Below, piece by piece: positions 38,816-51,300 of a stretch of DNA of 64,000 bases; positions within the stretch are counted from its first letter, which is position 1; each line of letters begins with the position of its first letter. The position numbers and the translations under genes are program-made. The notes beneath the pieces are model-generated. The model saw nothing but the letters and a program-made list of their open reading frames with translations. It did not search any database and had not been told where the DNA came from. The stretch is from Burkholderiales bacterium (lineage in GTDB: Bacteria; Pseudomonadota; Gammaproteobacteria; Burkholderiales; Casimicrobiaceae), in contig JADZDD010000035.1 of assembly GCA_020851235.1 (NCBI GenBank), positions 619,629-683,628 of the forward strand. The letters run 5' to 3'.

Positions 38816-39036
38816 CTGTCCTTTTACCTGAGAGATTGCGCCGCGTGACGTTGCGCCGCGTCGCTTGCCCCTTCGGTGAGTCGCCTGCAACGGGCTCGAT
38901 CCGAACCCCGTCGCGCGACCGCTCTCCAGAGTGCGGTTGCGTTACGTGCAGTCCTCGGTGCCTGAGCGGTTTCGGGATTACGCCTTCGGCGGCGCCGGGC
39001 CGTGTTGCCGCCGCGACGCACTCTCCTGCACGAACG
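38816..39036 (-). ncRNA. Tandem glycine riboswitch
   Basis: Two consecutive glycine aptamers on the minus strand. First copy: GGAGAG (39026–39021), CCGAAGG (38989–38983), CTCAGGCA (38966–38959) and GGACTG (38954–38949). Second copy: GGAGAG (38927–38922), CCGAAGG (38876–38870), and CTCTCAGG (38834–38827) followed by TAAAAGGACAG. The order and spacing match the known architecture, with the two joined by a short linker. Glycine binding should permit read-through into the glycine cleavage genes. Confidence 0.93.
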
Positions 39037-39042
39037 CTGCCG

Positions 39043-39048
39043 ATTCTA
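39043..39048 (-). promoter_or_regulatory. -10 element ahead of the riboswitch
   Basis: TAGAAT on the minus strand, about 7 bp before the first aptamer, within GCGCTAGAATCG. The same 12 bases occur before the DUF1684 gene on the plus strand. The -35 side falls in the terminator palindrome of the upstream gene and is poor. Confidence 0.45.
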
Positions 39049-39058
39049 GCGCAAAACC

Positions 39059-39084
39059 ACACCGGCGCCGCGCGGCGCCGGTGT
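39059..39084 (-). terminator. Intrinsic terminator of the cytochrome c gene
   Basis: A 26-bp perfect palindrome (ACACCGGCGCCGC and its complement) starting 9 bp after the cytochrome stop, followed on the minus strand by GGTTTTGCGC. The GC-rich stem with a short T-run fits a rho-independent terminator. Confidence 0.7.
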
Positions 39085-39092
39085 CCGACCCG

Positions 39093-39431
39093 TTACTTCT
39101 TGAGCGTCAGGATCCAGGTGACGAGCTCTTTGACGTCCTCCGCGGACGCGTTGGTGTTGGGCGGCATCGGGATCGGGCCCCACACGCCCGTGCTGCCATC
39201 CTTCACGCTCTTGGTGAGCTTGGCGACGGCGTCCTTGTCGTTCTTGTACTTGGCGGCAACGTCGACGTACGCCGGGCCGATCAGCTTCTTCTTGATCGAG
39301 TGGCAGGACGCGCAGTTGTCCTTCTTCATCAACTTCTCGGCGGCGGCCTCGTCGAGCACCGCGTGCGCGGGGGCGGCGACCAGAAGTGCGGCGAAGGCGG
39401 TGGATGCGAAGACAACCGATGCGGCTTTCAT
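39093..39431 (-). CDS. Class I cytochrome c
   Basis: Periplasmic monoheme cytochrome of 112 residues. The signal peptide ends AAPAHA. The heme site is Cys40-Ala-Ser-Cys43-His44 (DNCASCHSIKKKLIGPAY), and the axial methionine is likely in GPIPMPPNTNASAEDVKELV. The pattern is that of cytochrome c551/c552, which carry electrons to terminal oxidases or nitrite reductase. It stands alone between a terminator and its own promoter. The ATG at 39431 gives MKAASVVFAS. Confidence 0.93.
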   Translation of the reverse strand: MKAASVVFASTAFAALLVAAPAHAVLDEAAAEKLMKKDNCASCHSIKKKLIGPAYVDVAAKYKNDKDAVAKLTKSVKDGSTGVWGPIPMPPNTNASAEDVKELVTWILTLKK

Positions 39432-39471
39432 GAGACGGCTCCAGGGTCGAGCAACGACGCTCGCGGCGATT

Positions 39472-41502
<2,031 letters not shown>

Positions 41503-41583
41503 GCGTCGCATTGTAGGCCGCGCGGCGGCCTGCCCACGCCTCGTGCTCCGCGCCGTCGACGCCACGACCGGATCGGGCGGGCG

Positions 41584-43218
41584 TCAGGACTCCTCGAACG
41601 CCACGCGCTCGAAGTCACCCCCGCGCTGCAGGAGCCGGGTCAGCCGCAGCTTGCGCTCGGGACCGGCCTCCATCGACCGCAGCACGCGTCCGGGATTGAA
41701 CGTTCGCGGTGGCACGACGAGCGATGCCGGATCACCGTCGCCGCCGGCGAGCAGGATCGCCGGCAGCGGCAACTCCTCGCTGAACGCCACCGACGACGGA
41801 CGCACGGCGAGCGAGCGTGGCGCACCCGGCCACGCCGCGATCGACAGCGCGACCTCGGCGGGTGCGCCGAGTGCCACGCGCGTGACGTAACCCACGCGCG
41901 TGCGCTCCTGGTCACGAAGCACCACGATCTGGTCGAGAAACCAGCGATAGTGCGTTGCCTCGCGGCGGACGAGGCGCGCACCGCGCGCGCTGCACTCGCC
42001 TTGCCAGGCTTCCCACGGCCAGTTCTTCTCGGCGTCTTCCTTGTAGCGGTCGTAATCGGTCAGCGCGCCCAGCGTCTGCAGGTGCTGCGCGCCCTGGAAC
42101 GACAGGCGACCGAGCGGATCCTGCCGATCGAAGGTGCGCCCCCCGACGCGGAAGTACGCGGCCTGCACGCCGCCGGCGCAAAGCTGTCGCGTGTCGTGCA
42201 CCGCATCGGCAGCGCGCGGCGGCGGCTGGTACCAATGCTCGTCGAGCCGGGTGAGCAGCGCCTGCGACGTCTCCACCGACGTATCGTGTCCGAGTTGCAG
42301 CTCGGCGGGCGTCGCGCCGCTCGCAAGCCGCTTCAAGCGCCCGCGCACCGACGTCGCGAGCTTGCCCGGATAGCCGAAGCGCATCGCGGGCGTGACGCCG
42401 GCCGGCGGCGACGCGGCGAGCCAGCCGGGGATCGCGGCGTCGAGGTCGATGACGAGGATCGGGCCCTCGGTCTCGCGCTGTTGCGCGTACGGAAAGACCT
42501 TGCGCGCCCACTGCCCGAGCCAGCGATCGACGAGCTCGATCTGGCGCACCGACATGCCGCACGGATCGGCCATCCCCATGAGGATCGCGTGCGCGTAGGT
42601 CGAATAGCAGGAGATGCCGACGGCGTGCGGCATGAGGTCGTCCGATACCGCGGTGACCGCGCAATCGAGGAGCTCGGCCAGGCGGTAGTACGCGTGAAGC
42701 TCCTGCCACAGTGTCGGCGGCGGCACGCGCCGGGCGAGGCCGTAGACGATCACGAGCTGCTTGCCCACGTACAGCCCGCGCTGCAGGAGCTTGGCCTTCA
42801 CGCCCTGCAGCTCGGCGTCGCCTTCGAGCAAGGGCTTGAGGCACGCCGAGTACTGTTCCCACAGCCCGTGCCACAGCGAGATCGCCTGTTCGGCAGCGTC
42901 GATCTCGCGGTCGGCCGCCGGCTGCGGCTTGCCGGCGTAGCGACGCGCAAGCTCGGTGTGGAGGTGTGCGACCTGCTCGCGCAGCACTTCGGCGATCGTC
43001 GCGCGCTCGCGCGGCGTGAACTCCGCGGCGGTCACCGCGCGCAGTTGCCCGCGCACGGCGTCGTACAGCGGGGTGACCGAGGTGATGAGAAGCGACTTGA
43101 CCCAGCGCGCGGCGCTGTCGGCATCGGTGAACGCGAGCGGCGGCACCGCATCCGCAGCGGGAACGGCAGACGTGGAGTTCGTACTCGCCGAATCGTCAGG
43201 CGTAGCGGGATCGTGCAT
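41584..43218 (-). CDS. Uncharacterised protein with a possible PilZ-like C-terminal domain
   Basis: Protein of 544 residues from the ATG at 43218. The N-terminal two thirds are helical with no named domain (LLITSVTPLYDAVRGQL, LYVGKQLVIVYGLARRVPPP, AVGISCYSTYAHAILMGMAD). The C-terminal 130 residues look like a beta domain: CSARGARLVRREATHYRWFL, DQIVVLRDQERTRVGYVTRV. That order, an 'N/S-x-G' turn then 'G..v.v+' and a second strand about 20 residues on, resembles PilZ-type domains in betaproteobacterial proteins of this size. The c-di-GMP RxxxR motif is not clear, so binding is uncertain. It is the last gene after the big oxidoreductase, with its own promoter. Confidence 0.6.
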   Translation of the reverse strand: MHDPATPDDSASTNSTSAVPAADAVPPLAFTDADSAARWVKSLLITSVTPLYDAVRGQLRAVTAAEFTPRERATIAEVLREQVAHLHTELARRYAGKPQPAADREIDAAEQAISLWHGLWEQYSACLKPLLEGDAELQGVKAKLLQRGLYVGKQLVIVYGLARRVPPPTLWQELHAYYRLAELLDCAVTAVSDDLMPHAVGISCYSTYAHAILMGMADPCGMSVRQIELVDRWLGQWARKVFPYAQQRETEGPILVIDLDAAIPGWLAASPPAGVTPAMRFGYPGKLATSVRGRLKRLASGATPAELQLGHDTSVETSQALLTRLDEHWYQPPPRAADAVHDTRQLCAGGVQAAYFRVGGRTFDRQDPLGRLSFQGAQHLQTLGALTDYDRYKEDAEKNWPWEAWQGECSARGARLVRREATHYRWFLDQIVVLRDQERTRVGYVTRVALGAPAEVALSIAAWPGAPRSLAVRPSSVAFSEELPLPAILLAGGDGDPASLVVPPRTFNPGRVLRSMEAGPERKLRLTRLLQRGGDFERVAFEES

Positions 43219-43253
43219 CGGTGGGCGCGACGACACCACGGGGAGATGCTGGC

Positions 43254-43262
43254 CTTATAGCA
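43254..43262 (-). promoter_or_regulatory. Extended -10 promoter of the PilZ-like gene
   Basis: TGCTATAAG on the minus strand, 36 bp before the ATG at 43218, within an AT-richer patch in the 192-bp gap. TTGGGG lies 15 bp upstream as a possible -35. Confidence 0.5.
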
Positions 43263-43410
43263 CATTGGCATATTCCCCAACACCGCCGCGGGCCGGACCG
43301 CCGATCGAAGGCGCCGCAAGGCGGCCTGCCGGTCGCAAGCAACGACCGCCACGCCGCCGGCGAAGTCCTCCGGTCGCGTCGTCGCGCCCGAGCGGAGGCC
43401 CGCCGAACGC

Positions 43411-46400
43411 CTACACCAGCACGCGCTCGATGCCGCCTGCGTTCGCCTTCGCCACGTAATCCGCGAGCCAGTTCGCGCCCAGGACGTGCCGCGCGATCTC
43501 GATCACGACGTAATCCGCCTCGGTTCCCGCGTCGTCCTCGAAGCGCGCGAGTCCCTGCAGGCACGACGGGCACGAGGTCAGCACCTTCACGGGGCCGTCG
43601 AAGCCGTCGGCGCGCAATTGCCCCGCGACCTTGCGCATCTCCTCCTCCTTGCGAAAGCGCACCTGCGTGGCGATGTCGGGACGCGACACGGCGAGCGTGC
43701 CCGACTCGCCGCAGCAGCGTTCACTCGGCGCCACCTTCGTGCCGAGGAGGTGGTTGACCACGCCGAGGGAGGCGTACTGCTTCATCGGATTGTGGCAGGG
43801 GTCGTGGTACATGTAGCGCACGCCCTGCACCCCCTCGAGAGCGACGCCCTTCTCCATGAGGTATTCGTGGATGTCGAGCAGCCGGCATCCCGGGAAGATC
43901 TTGTCGAACTCGTACTTCAGCAACTGGTCCATGCACGTCCCGCAGGAGACGATGACCGTCTTGATGTCGAGATAGTTGAGCGTCGTCGCCACGCGGTGGA
44001 AGAGCACGCGATTGCTCGTCGTGATCTTCTGGCCCTCGTCGTGGTTGCCGGTGGCCGTCTGCGGATACCCGCAGCACAGATATCCGGGCGGCAGGACCGT
44101 TTGCGCACCGACGTGGTAGAGCATCGCCTGCGTGGCGAGCCCCACCTGCGAGAAGAGCCGCTCGGAGCCGCAACCGGGAAAATAGAACACCGCCTCCGCG
44201 TCGTCGGCCGTGCGCCTGGGGTCGCGGATCACCGGCACGATCGCCGGATCCTCGATGTCGAGCAGTGCCCGCGACGTGCGCTTCGGCAGGTTCCCGGGCA
44301 TGGGCTTGTTGAAAAAGTGCACGACCTGCGCCTTGACCGGGCGCTTGCCCGTGGTCGGCGGCGGATGGCGCGTCTGCCGCTGCGCGAGGCGCGTGGTCCG
44401 GGCGAAGCGGTACGCGACGCGCTGGAGCTTGTAGCCCCATTCGATCATCGCCTTGCGCGTGGCCTTGATCGTTGCCGGGTTCGTCGCGTTGAGGAAGAAC
44501 ATCGACGCCGCGGTCCCGGGATTGAAGTTGCGCGTGCCCATGCGCCGCAGGAGGTTGCGCATCGCGATCGACACGTCGCCGAAGTCGATGTCGACCGGAC
44601 ACGGATTCTTGCACTTGTGGCACACCGTGCAGTGGTCGGCCACGTCGCCGAAGGCGTGGAAGTGCTTGAGCGAGATGCCGCGGCGCGTTTGTTCCTCGTA
44701 GAGGAACGCCTCGATGAGAAGCGACGTGGCGAGGATCTTGTTGCGCGGGCTGTAGAGGAGGTTGGCGCGCGGCACGTGCGTCGCGCACACCGGCTTGCAC
44801 TTGCCGCAGCGCAGGCAATCCTTGATCGACGCGGCGACCTCGCCGATCATGCTCTGCTCGAGGATCAGGCTCTCGTGACCGATGAGCGAGAAGCTCGGCG
44901 TATACGCCGACGACAGGTCCGCCGGTCGCGCCGGATCGCGCAGGAGCTTGCCGCGGTTGAAGCGGCCTTCGGGGTCCTTCTCGCGCTTGTACGCGACGAA
45001 GGGGGCGAGCTCCTCGTCGGTGAGGTACTCGAGCTTGGTGATGCCGATGCCGTGCTCGCCCGAGATCACGCCGCCCAGACTGCGCGCGAGCCGCATGATG
45101 CGCGCGACCACGGCGTTGGCTTCGTGCAGCATCGCGTAGTCGTCGGAGTTGACCGGGATGTTGGTGTGCACGTTGCCGTCGCCGGCGTGCATGTGGAGCG
45201 CCACGAAGATCCGGCTGCGCAGCACGCGGTCGTGGATCTCGTCGATGCGCCGCATCACCGGCGCGAAGGCGAGGCCGGTGAAGATCTCGCCGAGCGGAGC
45301 CTTCAGCTCGCGCTTCCACGACGCGACCACGGCGTGACTTTGCAGGTCACGGAACGTCTCGTCGAGCCGCTCGAGGAGATCGGCCCAGACGCCGCGCATC
45401 CGTGCGACGAGCGCACGACCCGCGTCGAGCTTCGAGTCGAGGATCTCCTGCGGCGGGCGCGTTTCGCTTTGTGGCGACCAGACCTGCGGCAGTGCCGCGC
45501 TCGCGAGGAACGCGCCGATCTCGTCGGCGATGCGGATCTTGTTGGCAAGCGAGAGTTCGATGTTGATGCGCTCGACGCCATCGGTGTAGTCGGCGAGCCG
45601 CGGCAACGGGATCACCACGTCCTCGTTGATCTTGAACGCATTCGTATGGCGGGCGATGGCCGCGGTGCGGGCACGATCGAGCCAGAACTTCTTGCGCGCG
45701 TCGGCGGCCACCGCGACGAAGCCCTCGGCGCCGCGCAGGCTCGCGCGCCGCACGACCTCCGAGGCCGCCCTTGCCACCGCATCCTCGTCGTCGCCGACGA
45801 TGTCGCCCAGGAGCACCATGCGCGGCCGGCCATGCCGCTTGGCCTTCGTGGCGTAGCCCACGGCCTTCACGTACTTCTCGTCGAGGTGCTCGAGGCCGGC
45901 CAGGAGCACGCGCGCACCCGGCGTCTTCGGCAGGCCATCGAGATGGTCCTTGATCTCGACGATCGCCGGTGTGGCCTCGTGCGCCGGACCGAAGAACTCG
46001 AGACACACCGTTCGGATCGCCGGCGGCATCCGGTGCAGGACGAAGCGCGCGCTCGTGATGATGCCGTCGCAGCCTTCCTTCTGGATGCCCGGCAAGCCGG
46101 CGAGGAACTTGTCGGTCACGTCCTTGCCGAGTCCAACCTTGCGAAACGTCGCGCCCGGGATCGTGAGCGTCGCGCGGCGAACGGGCGTCGTGCCGTCCTT
46201 GCCGTAGTGCACGCAGTCGAACGTCGCCTGCGCCGCGTCGTGGATCTTGCCGAGGTTGTGGTCGAGGCGCGTGACCTCGAGCCACTCGGCGTCGGGGGTG
46301 ACCATGCGCCACGACACCAGGTTGTCGAGGGCCGTGCCCCACAGCACCGCCTTCTTGCCGCCCGCGTTCATGGCGACGTTGCCGCCGATGCACGACGCGT

Positions 46401-47268
46401 CGGCCGACGTCGGGTCGCAGGCGAACACGAGGTCCGCGGCCTCCGCCGCGTCCATCACGCGCCGGGTCACGACCCCTGCGCCGCAGTCGATCGTCGGCGT
46501 CGGAGTCGAATGCCCTGGCAGCACGATCGACTCGACCGCACCCAGCCGCTCGAGCTTCTCGGTGTTGATCACCGCCGAGCGCGCATCGAGCGGTATGGCC
46601 CCTCCGGTGTACCCGGTCCCGCCGCCGCGCGGGATGATCGTGAGGCCCAACTCGATGCAGCCCTCGACGAGGCCGCGCACCTCGCCCTCCGTGTCCGGGT
46701 ACAGGACGACGAACGGGTACTCGACGCGCCAGTCGGTGGCATCGGTCACGTGCGACACGCGCGCGAGGCCGTCGAAGGCGATGTTGTCCTTGGCGGTGTG
46801 GCGCGCAAGGACGCGCCGCGTGCGGCGACGTAGCTCGGCGACCTCGGCAAACGATGCGGCGAAGCGATCGATCGCGGCGCTCGCGGCGGCGACGAGACGC
46901 TCGACCTTGGCGTCGCGCTCGCGATCGGCCGGCGCCGACGCGCGGCGCTTGTCGATCTCGCGAATGCGGTGGCGCATCGCATCGACCAGCAGCGCCTGCC
47001 GCCTGGGATCGTCGAGGAGGTCGTCTTGCAGGTACGGGTTGCGATCGACGACCCAGATGTCGCCCAGGACCTCGAAGAGCATGCGCGCGGAGCGTCCGGT
47101 GCGGCGCTCGTCGCGCAACTGCGTGAGCAGCGCCCACATCGGCTCGCCGAGGAGGCGAATGACGATCTCGCGATCGGAGAACGACGTGTAGTTGTACGGG
47201 ATCTCGCGCAGCCTCGGCGCGGCGTGCGCGCTGTCCTCTTCCGCCAGGGAGTCGACGACCGTACTCAT
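43411..47268 (-). CDS. FAD/FMN-binding oxidoreductase with Fe-S and cysteine-rich domains (DUF3683 type)
   Basis: A 1285-residue fusion. Order: an N-terminal DUF3683-like region (about 1–180, [20 protein letters not shown]), an FAD-binding PCMH domain ([20 protein letters not shown] at 211–230 and [20 protein letters not shown]), an FAD-oxidase C domain ([20 protein letters not shown]), two 4Fe-4S motifs [11 protein letters not shown] (near 819) and [12 protein letters not shown] (near 880), and two cysteine-rich domains with [10 protein letters not shown] (near 1065) and CCGESG (near 1185). The layout is like glycolate or D-lactate dehydrogenase subunits GlcD and GlcF fused into one chain. 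It probably oxidises a 2-hydroxy acid at the membrane. The substrate is unknown. The ATG at 47268 is used. Confidence 0.93.
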   Translation of the reverse strand: MSTVVDSLAEEDSAHAAPRLREIPYNYTSFSDREIVIRLLGEPMWALLTQLRDERRTGRSARMLFEVLGDIWVVDRNPYLQDDLLDDPRRQALLVDAMRHRIREIDKRRASAPADRERDAKVERLVAAASAAIDRFAASFAEVAELRRRTRRVLARHTAKDNIAFDGLARVSHVTDATDWRVEYPFVVLYPDTEGEVRGLVEGCIELGLTIIPRGGGTGYTGGAIPLDARSAVINTEKLERLGAVESIVLPGHSTPTPTIDCGAGVVTRRVMDAAEAADLVFACDPTSADASCIGGNVAMNAGGKKAVLWGTALDNLVSWRMVTPDAEWLEVTRLDHNLGKIHDAAQATFDCVHYGKDGTTPVRRATLTIPGATFRKVGLGKDVTDKFLAGLPGIQKEGCDGIITSARFVLHRMPPAIRTVCLEFFGPAHEATPAIVEIKDHLDGLPKTPGARVLLAGLEHLDEKYVKAVGYATKAKRHGRPRMVLLGDIVGDDEDAVARAASEVVRRASLRGAEGFVAVAADARKKFWLDRARTAAIARHTNAFKINEDVVIPLPRLADYTDGVERINIELSLANKIRIADEIGAFLASAALPQVWSPQSETRPPQEILDSKLDAGRALVARMRGVWADLLERLDETFRDLQSHAVVASWKRELKAPLGEIFTGLAFAPVMRRIDEIHDRVLRSRIFVALHMHAGDGNVHTNIPVNSDDYAMLHEANAVVARIMRLARSLGGVISGEHGIGITKLEYLTDEELAPFVAYKREKDPEGRFNRGKLLRDPARPADLSSAYTPSFSLIGHESLILEQSMIGEVAASIKDCLRCGKCKPVCATHVPRANLLYSPRNKILATSLLIEAFLYEEQTRRGISLKHFHAFGDVADHCTVCHKCKNPCPVDIDFGDVSIAMRNLLRRMGTRNFNPGTAASMFFLNATNPATIKATRKAMIEWGYKLQRVAYRFARTTRLAQRQTRHPPPTTGKRPVKAQVVHFFNKPMPGNLPKRTSRALLDIEDPAIVPVIRDPRRTADDAEAVFYFPGCGSERLFSQVGLATQAMLYHVGAQTVLPPGYLCCGYPQTATGNHDEGQKITTSNRVLFHRVATTLNYLDIKTVIVSCGTCMDQLLKYEFDKIFPGCRLLDIHEYLMEKGVALEGVQGVRYMYHDPCHNPMKQYASLGVVNHLLGTKVAPSERCCGESGTLAVSRPDIATQVRFRKEEEMRKVAGQLRADGFDGPVKVLTSCPSCLQGLARFEDDAGTEADYVVIEIARHVLGANWLADYVAKANAGGIERVLV

Positions 47269-47314
47269 GCGAGCCGCGAAGTTTACCGCAGCGCAACAGG
47301 GGCCCCGGGCGCGC

Positions 47315-47320
47315 TAGAAT
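47315..47320 (+). promoter_or_regulatory. -10 element of the DUF1684 gene
   Basis: TAGAAT within GCGCTAGAATCG, 33 bp before the ATG at 47353. GCAACA (47293–47298) is a weak -35 at 16 bp spacing. It lies in the 84-bp divergent gap with the oxidoreductase gene. Confidence 0.45.
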
Positions 47321-47352
47321 CGCTTCCCTCGTCATTCGTGCCGGAGCGTTCC

Positions 47353-48285
47353 ATGACTGCCCGCCTCGCACTTTGCGCGTGCTCGCTCGTCGCGGTGTTC
47401 GCCACCGCGTCGCCTGGGGTGGTTGCCGGGACCGCGGCCGACACGGCCTACCTCGACGAGCTGCGCACGTGGCGCGACCGCGCCACCGAGAGCCTGAAGC
47501 GCGAGCGCGGCTGGCTTTCCATCGTGTCGCGCGACGAGCTCACCGCGGGCACGTACCGGATCGGCACCGCGGCCGACAACGAGGTCGTCCTGCCGAAGGG
47601 TCTTGGCCCCGCGCACCTCGGGACGATCGTCGTGGGCGGCGGCAAGGCGCGCTTCACGCTCGCCCCCGGCCAGAAGATGACGATGGTTGCAAGCGACAAG
47701 ACGACGACCCCCGACGAATTCACCGCGCGCGACATGGTCGCGGGGGCGACGCGCCTCGAATGGGCGACGCAGGGCCGCCTGTCGCTGCAGTTCGTCAAGC
47801 GCGAGGACGGCAAGATCGTCGTGCGCGCGGCCGATCGCGACTCTCCGCGTCGCAAGACCTTTGCCGGACGTTCGTGGTACGAGCCCGATACGGCGTACAA
47901 GGTGCCCGCGAAGTTCATTCCTGTCGCCAACGGCACGACGATCCCGATCGCCAACGTCCGCGGCGAGATCAGCTACGAGAAGGTCGCCGGCACCGTCGAG
48001 TTCACGGTCAACGGCAAGAAGATGACGCTCGACGCGCTCGACGACGACGGGGACCTCTTCATCATCTTCCGCGACGGCACGAGCGAGGCGACGACATACC
48101 CGCCGGGCCGCTTCCTCGCCGTGGCGAAGCCCAAGGACGGCGCCTCCTGGGTCGTCGATTTCAACAAGGCATACAACCCGCCGTGCGCGTTCTCGGCGTT
48201 CACCACGTGCCCGCTGCCGCCGCCGCAGAACTGGCTGAAGGGCGACGTCGCTGCCGGCGAGAAGTACGCGGGACGCAAGTCCTGA
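47353..48285 (+). CDS. Exported DUF1684 protein
   Basis: Protein of 310 residues with a signal peptide (MTARLALCACSLVAVFATAS, cleavage near VVAGTA). DUF1684 features are visible: LDELRTWRDRATESLKRERG, WLSIVSRDELTAGTYRIGTA, then FIPVANGTTIPIANVRGEIS and the near-invariant end KAYNPPCAFSAFTTCPLPPP. The function of the family is unknown. The residues of the conserved tail suggest a beta-rich periplasmic domain. GGAG lies before the ATG at 47353. The open frame continues upstream into antisense oxidoreductase DNA and is not used. Confidence 0.9.
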   Translation: MTARLALCACSLVAVFATASPGVVAGTAADTAYLDELRTWRDRATESLKRERGWLSIVSRDELTAGTYRIGTAADNEVVLPKGLGPAHLGTIVVGGGKARFTLAPGQKMTMVASDKTTTPDEFTARDMVAGATRLEWATQGRLSLQFVKREDGKIVVRAADRDSPRRKTFAGRSWYEPDTAYKVPAKFIPVANGTTIPIANVRGEISYEKVAGTVEFTVNGKKMTLDALDDDGDLFIIFRDGTSEATTYPPGRFLAVAKPKDGASWVVDFNKAYNPPCAFSAFTTCPLPPPQNWLKGDVAAGEKYAGRKS

Positions 48286-48385
48286 TCCGGTTGCAAGACA
48301 CGTGCACGGCGGATGCCAGGGCGTCGCGCCCGCGCTCGCCACGCGGACCCCGCCATCGCGGCGCGCCCGACCCCTTGGATCGTCG

Positions 48386-51300
48386 ATGCCTTGCCTGACC
48401 CGCTGCCGGTGCTCGCTGTGGCGAGCGGCCCTCGTCCTGATGATGTTGGGCGCGCTTGGCCTGCCCGTGCAAAGCCTCGCCGCGGACGCGCTCGCCGAGG
48501 CCACCGCGGGACTGTGGAGCGAGACGAGCGTCACCGCGCCGGGACTTGCCGCCCGCGCGATCCTCCCCGCCCGTTTTCGCATGGCGACGTTGGATGCCGC
48601 GCGCTTCCACGCCCTTTCGGCGCACGCCCGCGCCGAAGCCGACATCCCCGTCCGTGCGAGCGAGGTGATCGTGCCGGTGCCACTGCCCGACGGCGGCGTC
48701 GCCCGCTTTCGCATCGTGCGCGCCGCGGTGATGGCGCCCGCGCTTGCCGCCAGGTATCCGGAGATCGTCACCTGGATGGGAGAGGACATCGCCGACCCAT
48801 CGACGACGATCCGCCTCGACTGGACGCCGCTGGGCTTCCACGCGATGCTGCTCTCGCCGACGCGCGGCCGGATCTTCGTCGATCCGGCGAAGGTCGGCGA
48901 CACGCAAAGCTACCTCGTCTACTACGCGCGCGACCGCGCGGTACCGGACGCGATGCGCATGCAGCCCCTGCCGCCCGTCGACCCCGGCGGCGCGACCCGC
49001 GCGCGCCTCGAGCAACGGATCGCCGCGCGCGAAGCGGCGCCCAAGGCGTCTGGCACGCAGACGCGCACGTACCGCCTCGCCGTCGCGACCACGCCCGAGT
49101 ACACCGCGTTCTTCGGCGGCACGGTGAGCGCCGGGCTCGCCGCCGTCGTCACGGCCGTCAACCGGATCGACGGGATCTACGCGCAGGAGATCGCGATCCG
49201 GCTGGAGCTCGTCGCCGACAACGATCGCGTCATCTACACGAGCGGCGGGCCGTACACCAACAACGACGGCGCAGCCATGCTGGCGCAAAACCAGGCCAAC
49301 CTCAACGCGGTGATCGGCGCGGCCAACTACGACATCGGCCACGTGTTCTCGACCGGCGGGGGCGGCATCGCCGGGCTCGGTGTCGCGTGCTCGCCGAGCC
49401 GCAAGGCCTGGGGCGTGACCGGCAGTCCCGCGCCCGTGGGCGATGCCTTCCACGTCGACTACGTGGCGCACGAGATGGGGCACCAGCTCGGCGCCAATCA
49501 CACGTTCAACGGCAACGCCGGCTCGTGCGGCGGTGGCAATCGCAATCCGGCGACGGCCTTCGAGCCGGGCAGCGGATCGACGATCATGGCGTACGCGGGC
49601 ATCTGCCTTGCGCAAGACCTGCAGGCGCACAGCGACGCGTACTTCCACACCGCGAGCTTCGACGAGATCGTCGCGTACACGACCGACGACGACGGCGCGA
49701 GTTGCGGCACCGTGACCCCGACGGGCAATCACCCGCCCAGCGTCACCGTCCCGGCCAGTGGTGCCACCCTCCCGTCGCGCACGCCGTTCGCGCTCATGGG
49801 ATCGGGAAGCGATGCCGACGGCGATACGCTCACGTACAACTGGGAGGAGTACGACGCGGGCGCGACCCCGGGCGGGCCGCCCGGGGTCGCCGCCGCGGCA
49901 CCGTTCTTCCGTTCGTGGCCCGCGTCGACCGGACCGGTGCGCATCTTCCCGCGCCTGTCCGATCTTCTCGCCGGGACGCTCGCGCCCGGTGAGGTCCTCC
50001 CGAACGCGACGCGCCCGGTGCGCTTTCGTCTGACGGCACGCGACGGCCGGGGCGGCGTGGATCGCGCGCAGGTCAACCTCCTCGTGACCAGCCTCGCCGG
50101 GCCGTTTCTCGTGACCGCGCCCGCGACGCCCGTGACCTGGCCGGGAGCGAGCACGCAAACCGTCGCCTGGAACGTCGCCAACACGGCGCGAGCGCCCGTC
50201 AATTGCCCCAACGTCGACATCCTGCTGTCGACGGACGGCGGCTTGACGTTCCCCACGCTCCTCGCGTCGGCCACGCCCAACGACGGTGCGGAGCCCATCA
50301 CGGTACCGCCCAACGGCACCGCATCGGCCCGCATCATGGTCGCGTGCAGCACGAGTCCCTTCTTCAACGTCTCGAAGACCAACTTCGCGATCGCCACCGC
50401 GGTCCCGACGAGCGCGACGATCATCGCCAATCCCTATGGCCCGCCGAGCGTCGCCGGCGCCACGCTCACCGGGGTCACGCTGACGGACTTCGGCACCGAT
50501 GCGGTGATCACGCTGGGCAGTGTTCCCGGTACCCCGGGTTCATTTGCCGAGATCGATTTCGATCGGCTCAATCTCGGCGCCGGCGCCACGCTCACGATCC
50601 GTGCCGGTGCCCCCGGCCAGGCGGTCGTCCTGCGTCACGTCGGCACGGGGGGTACGCGGATCGACGGCACGCTGCGCGCGCTCGCGGCGGACGGCACCGC
50701 GCTGCCCTTGCGCGTCGCCAATCCCAACGGGATCACGGTCGCAGTAACGGGTGTCGTGCAAGCGCGTGCCGGCCTCGAAGTCGACACGCTCGGCACCCAA
50801 CCGCTCACCGGCGGGTCCGTCGTGAACGACGGCACGATCGACGGTGGAACCACACTCGTCGTGGCTGCTGCCGGCATTCATGGCAGCGGCGCGTTCAAGG
50901 GGGACGCGGTGCGCCTGACCACGCACGGCAACGCGAACAATCCGGTGCACGGCAGCGACTACCTTGCCAACGGGCTGCAGCTCTTTCCGGGCACGGGCCA
51001 TGACGTCGCCGTCACGCTCAACGCCTACGGTGCCGCACCGCAGGTCCTCAACGTGACGATCAACGGCGACGCGAGCGTGTGGATGCCGTCGACGTGGCCC
51101 GCGGGCTCGACCCTGCCGCGCAACAACAACCCGCTCGCCCCCGACGCGATCCGCCCGCCCGGCGTGCCCGAGCCCGCGTACGGTGGCGGCAGCATGATCG
51201 TGCAGGCGACCGGTGCGCTGACGCTCGCCGACGGGGGCACGGGCGATTTCGTCTTTCCCGGAGCGATCGTGCTGAGGGCCACCGGCACGCTCGACGTCAA

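Noticed and set aside
38787..39084. The two 26-bp perfect palindromes as mobile-element ends
   Set aside because: They differ in sequence and each is explained: one is the riboswitch expression platform, the other the cytochrome c terminator.
43486..46833. Plus-strand open frame of 1115 codons
   Set aside because: Exactly antisense to the big oxidoreductase, whose cofactor motifs are intact. The plus frame has no recognisable domain.
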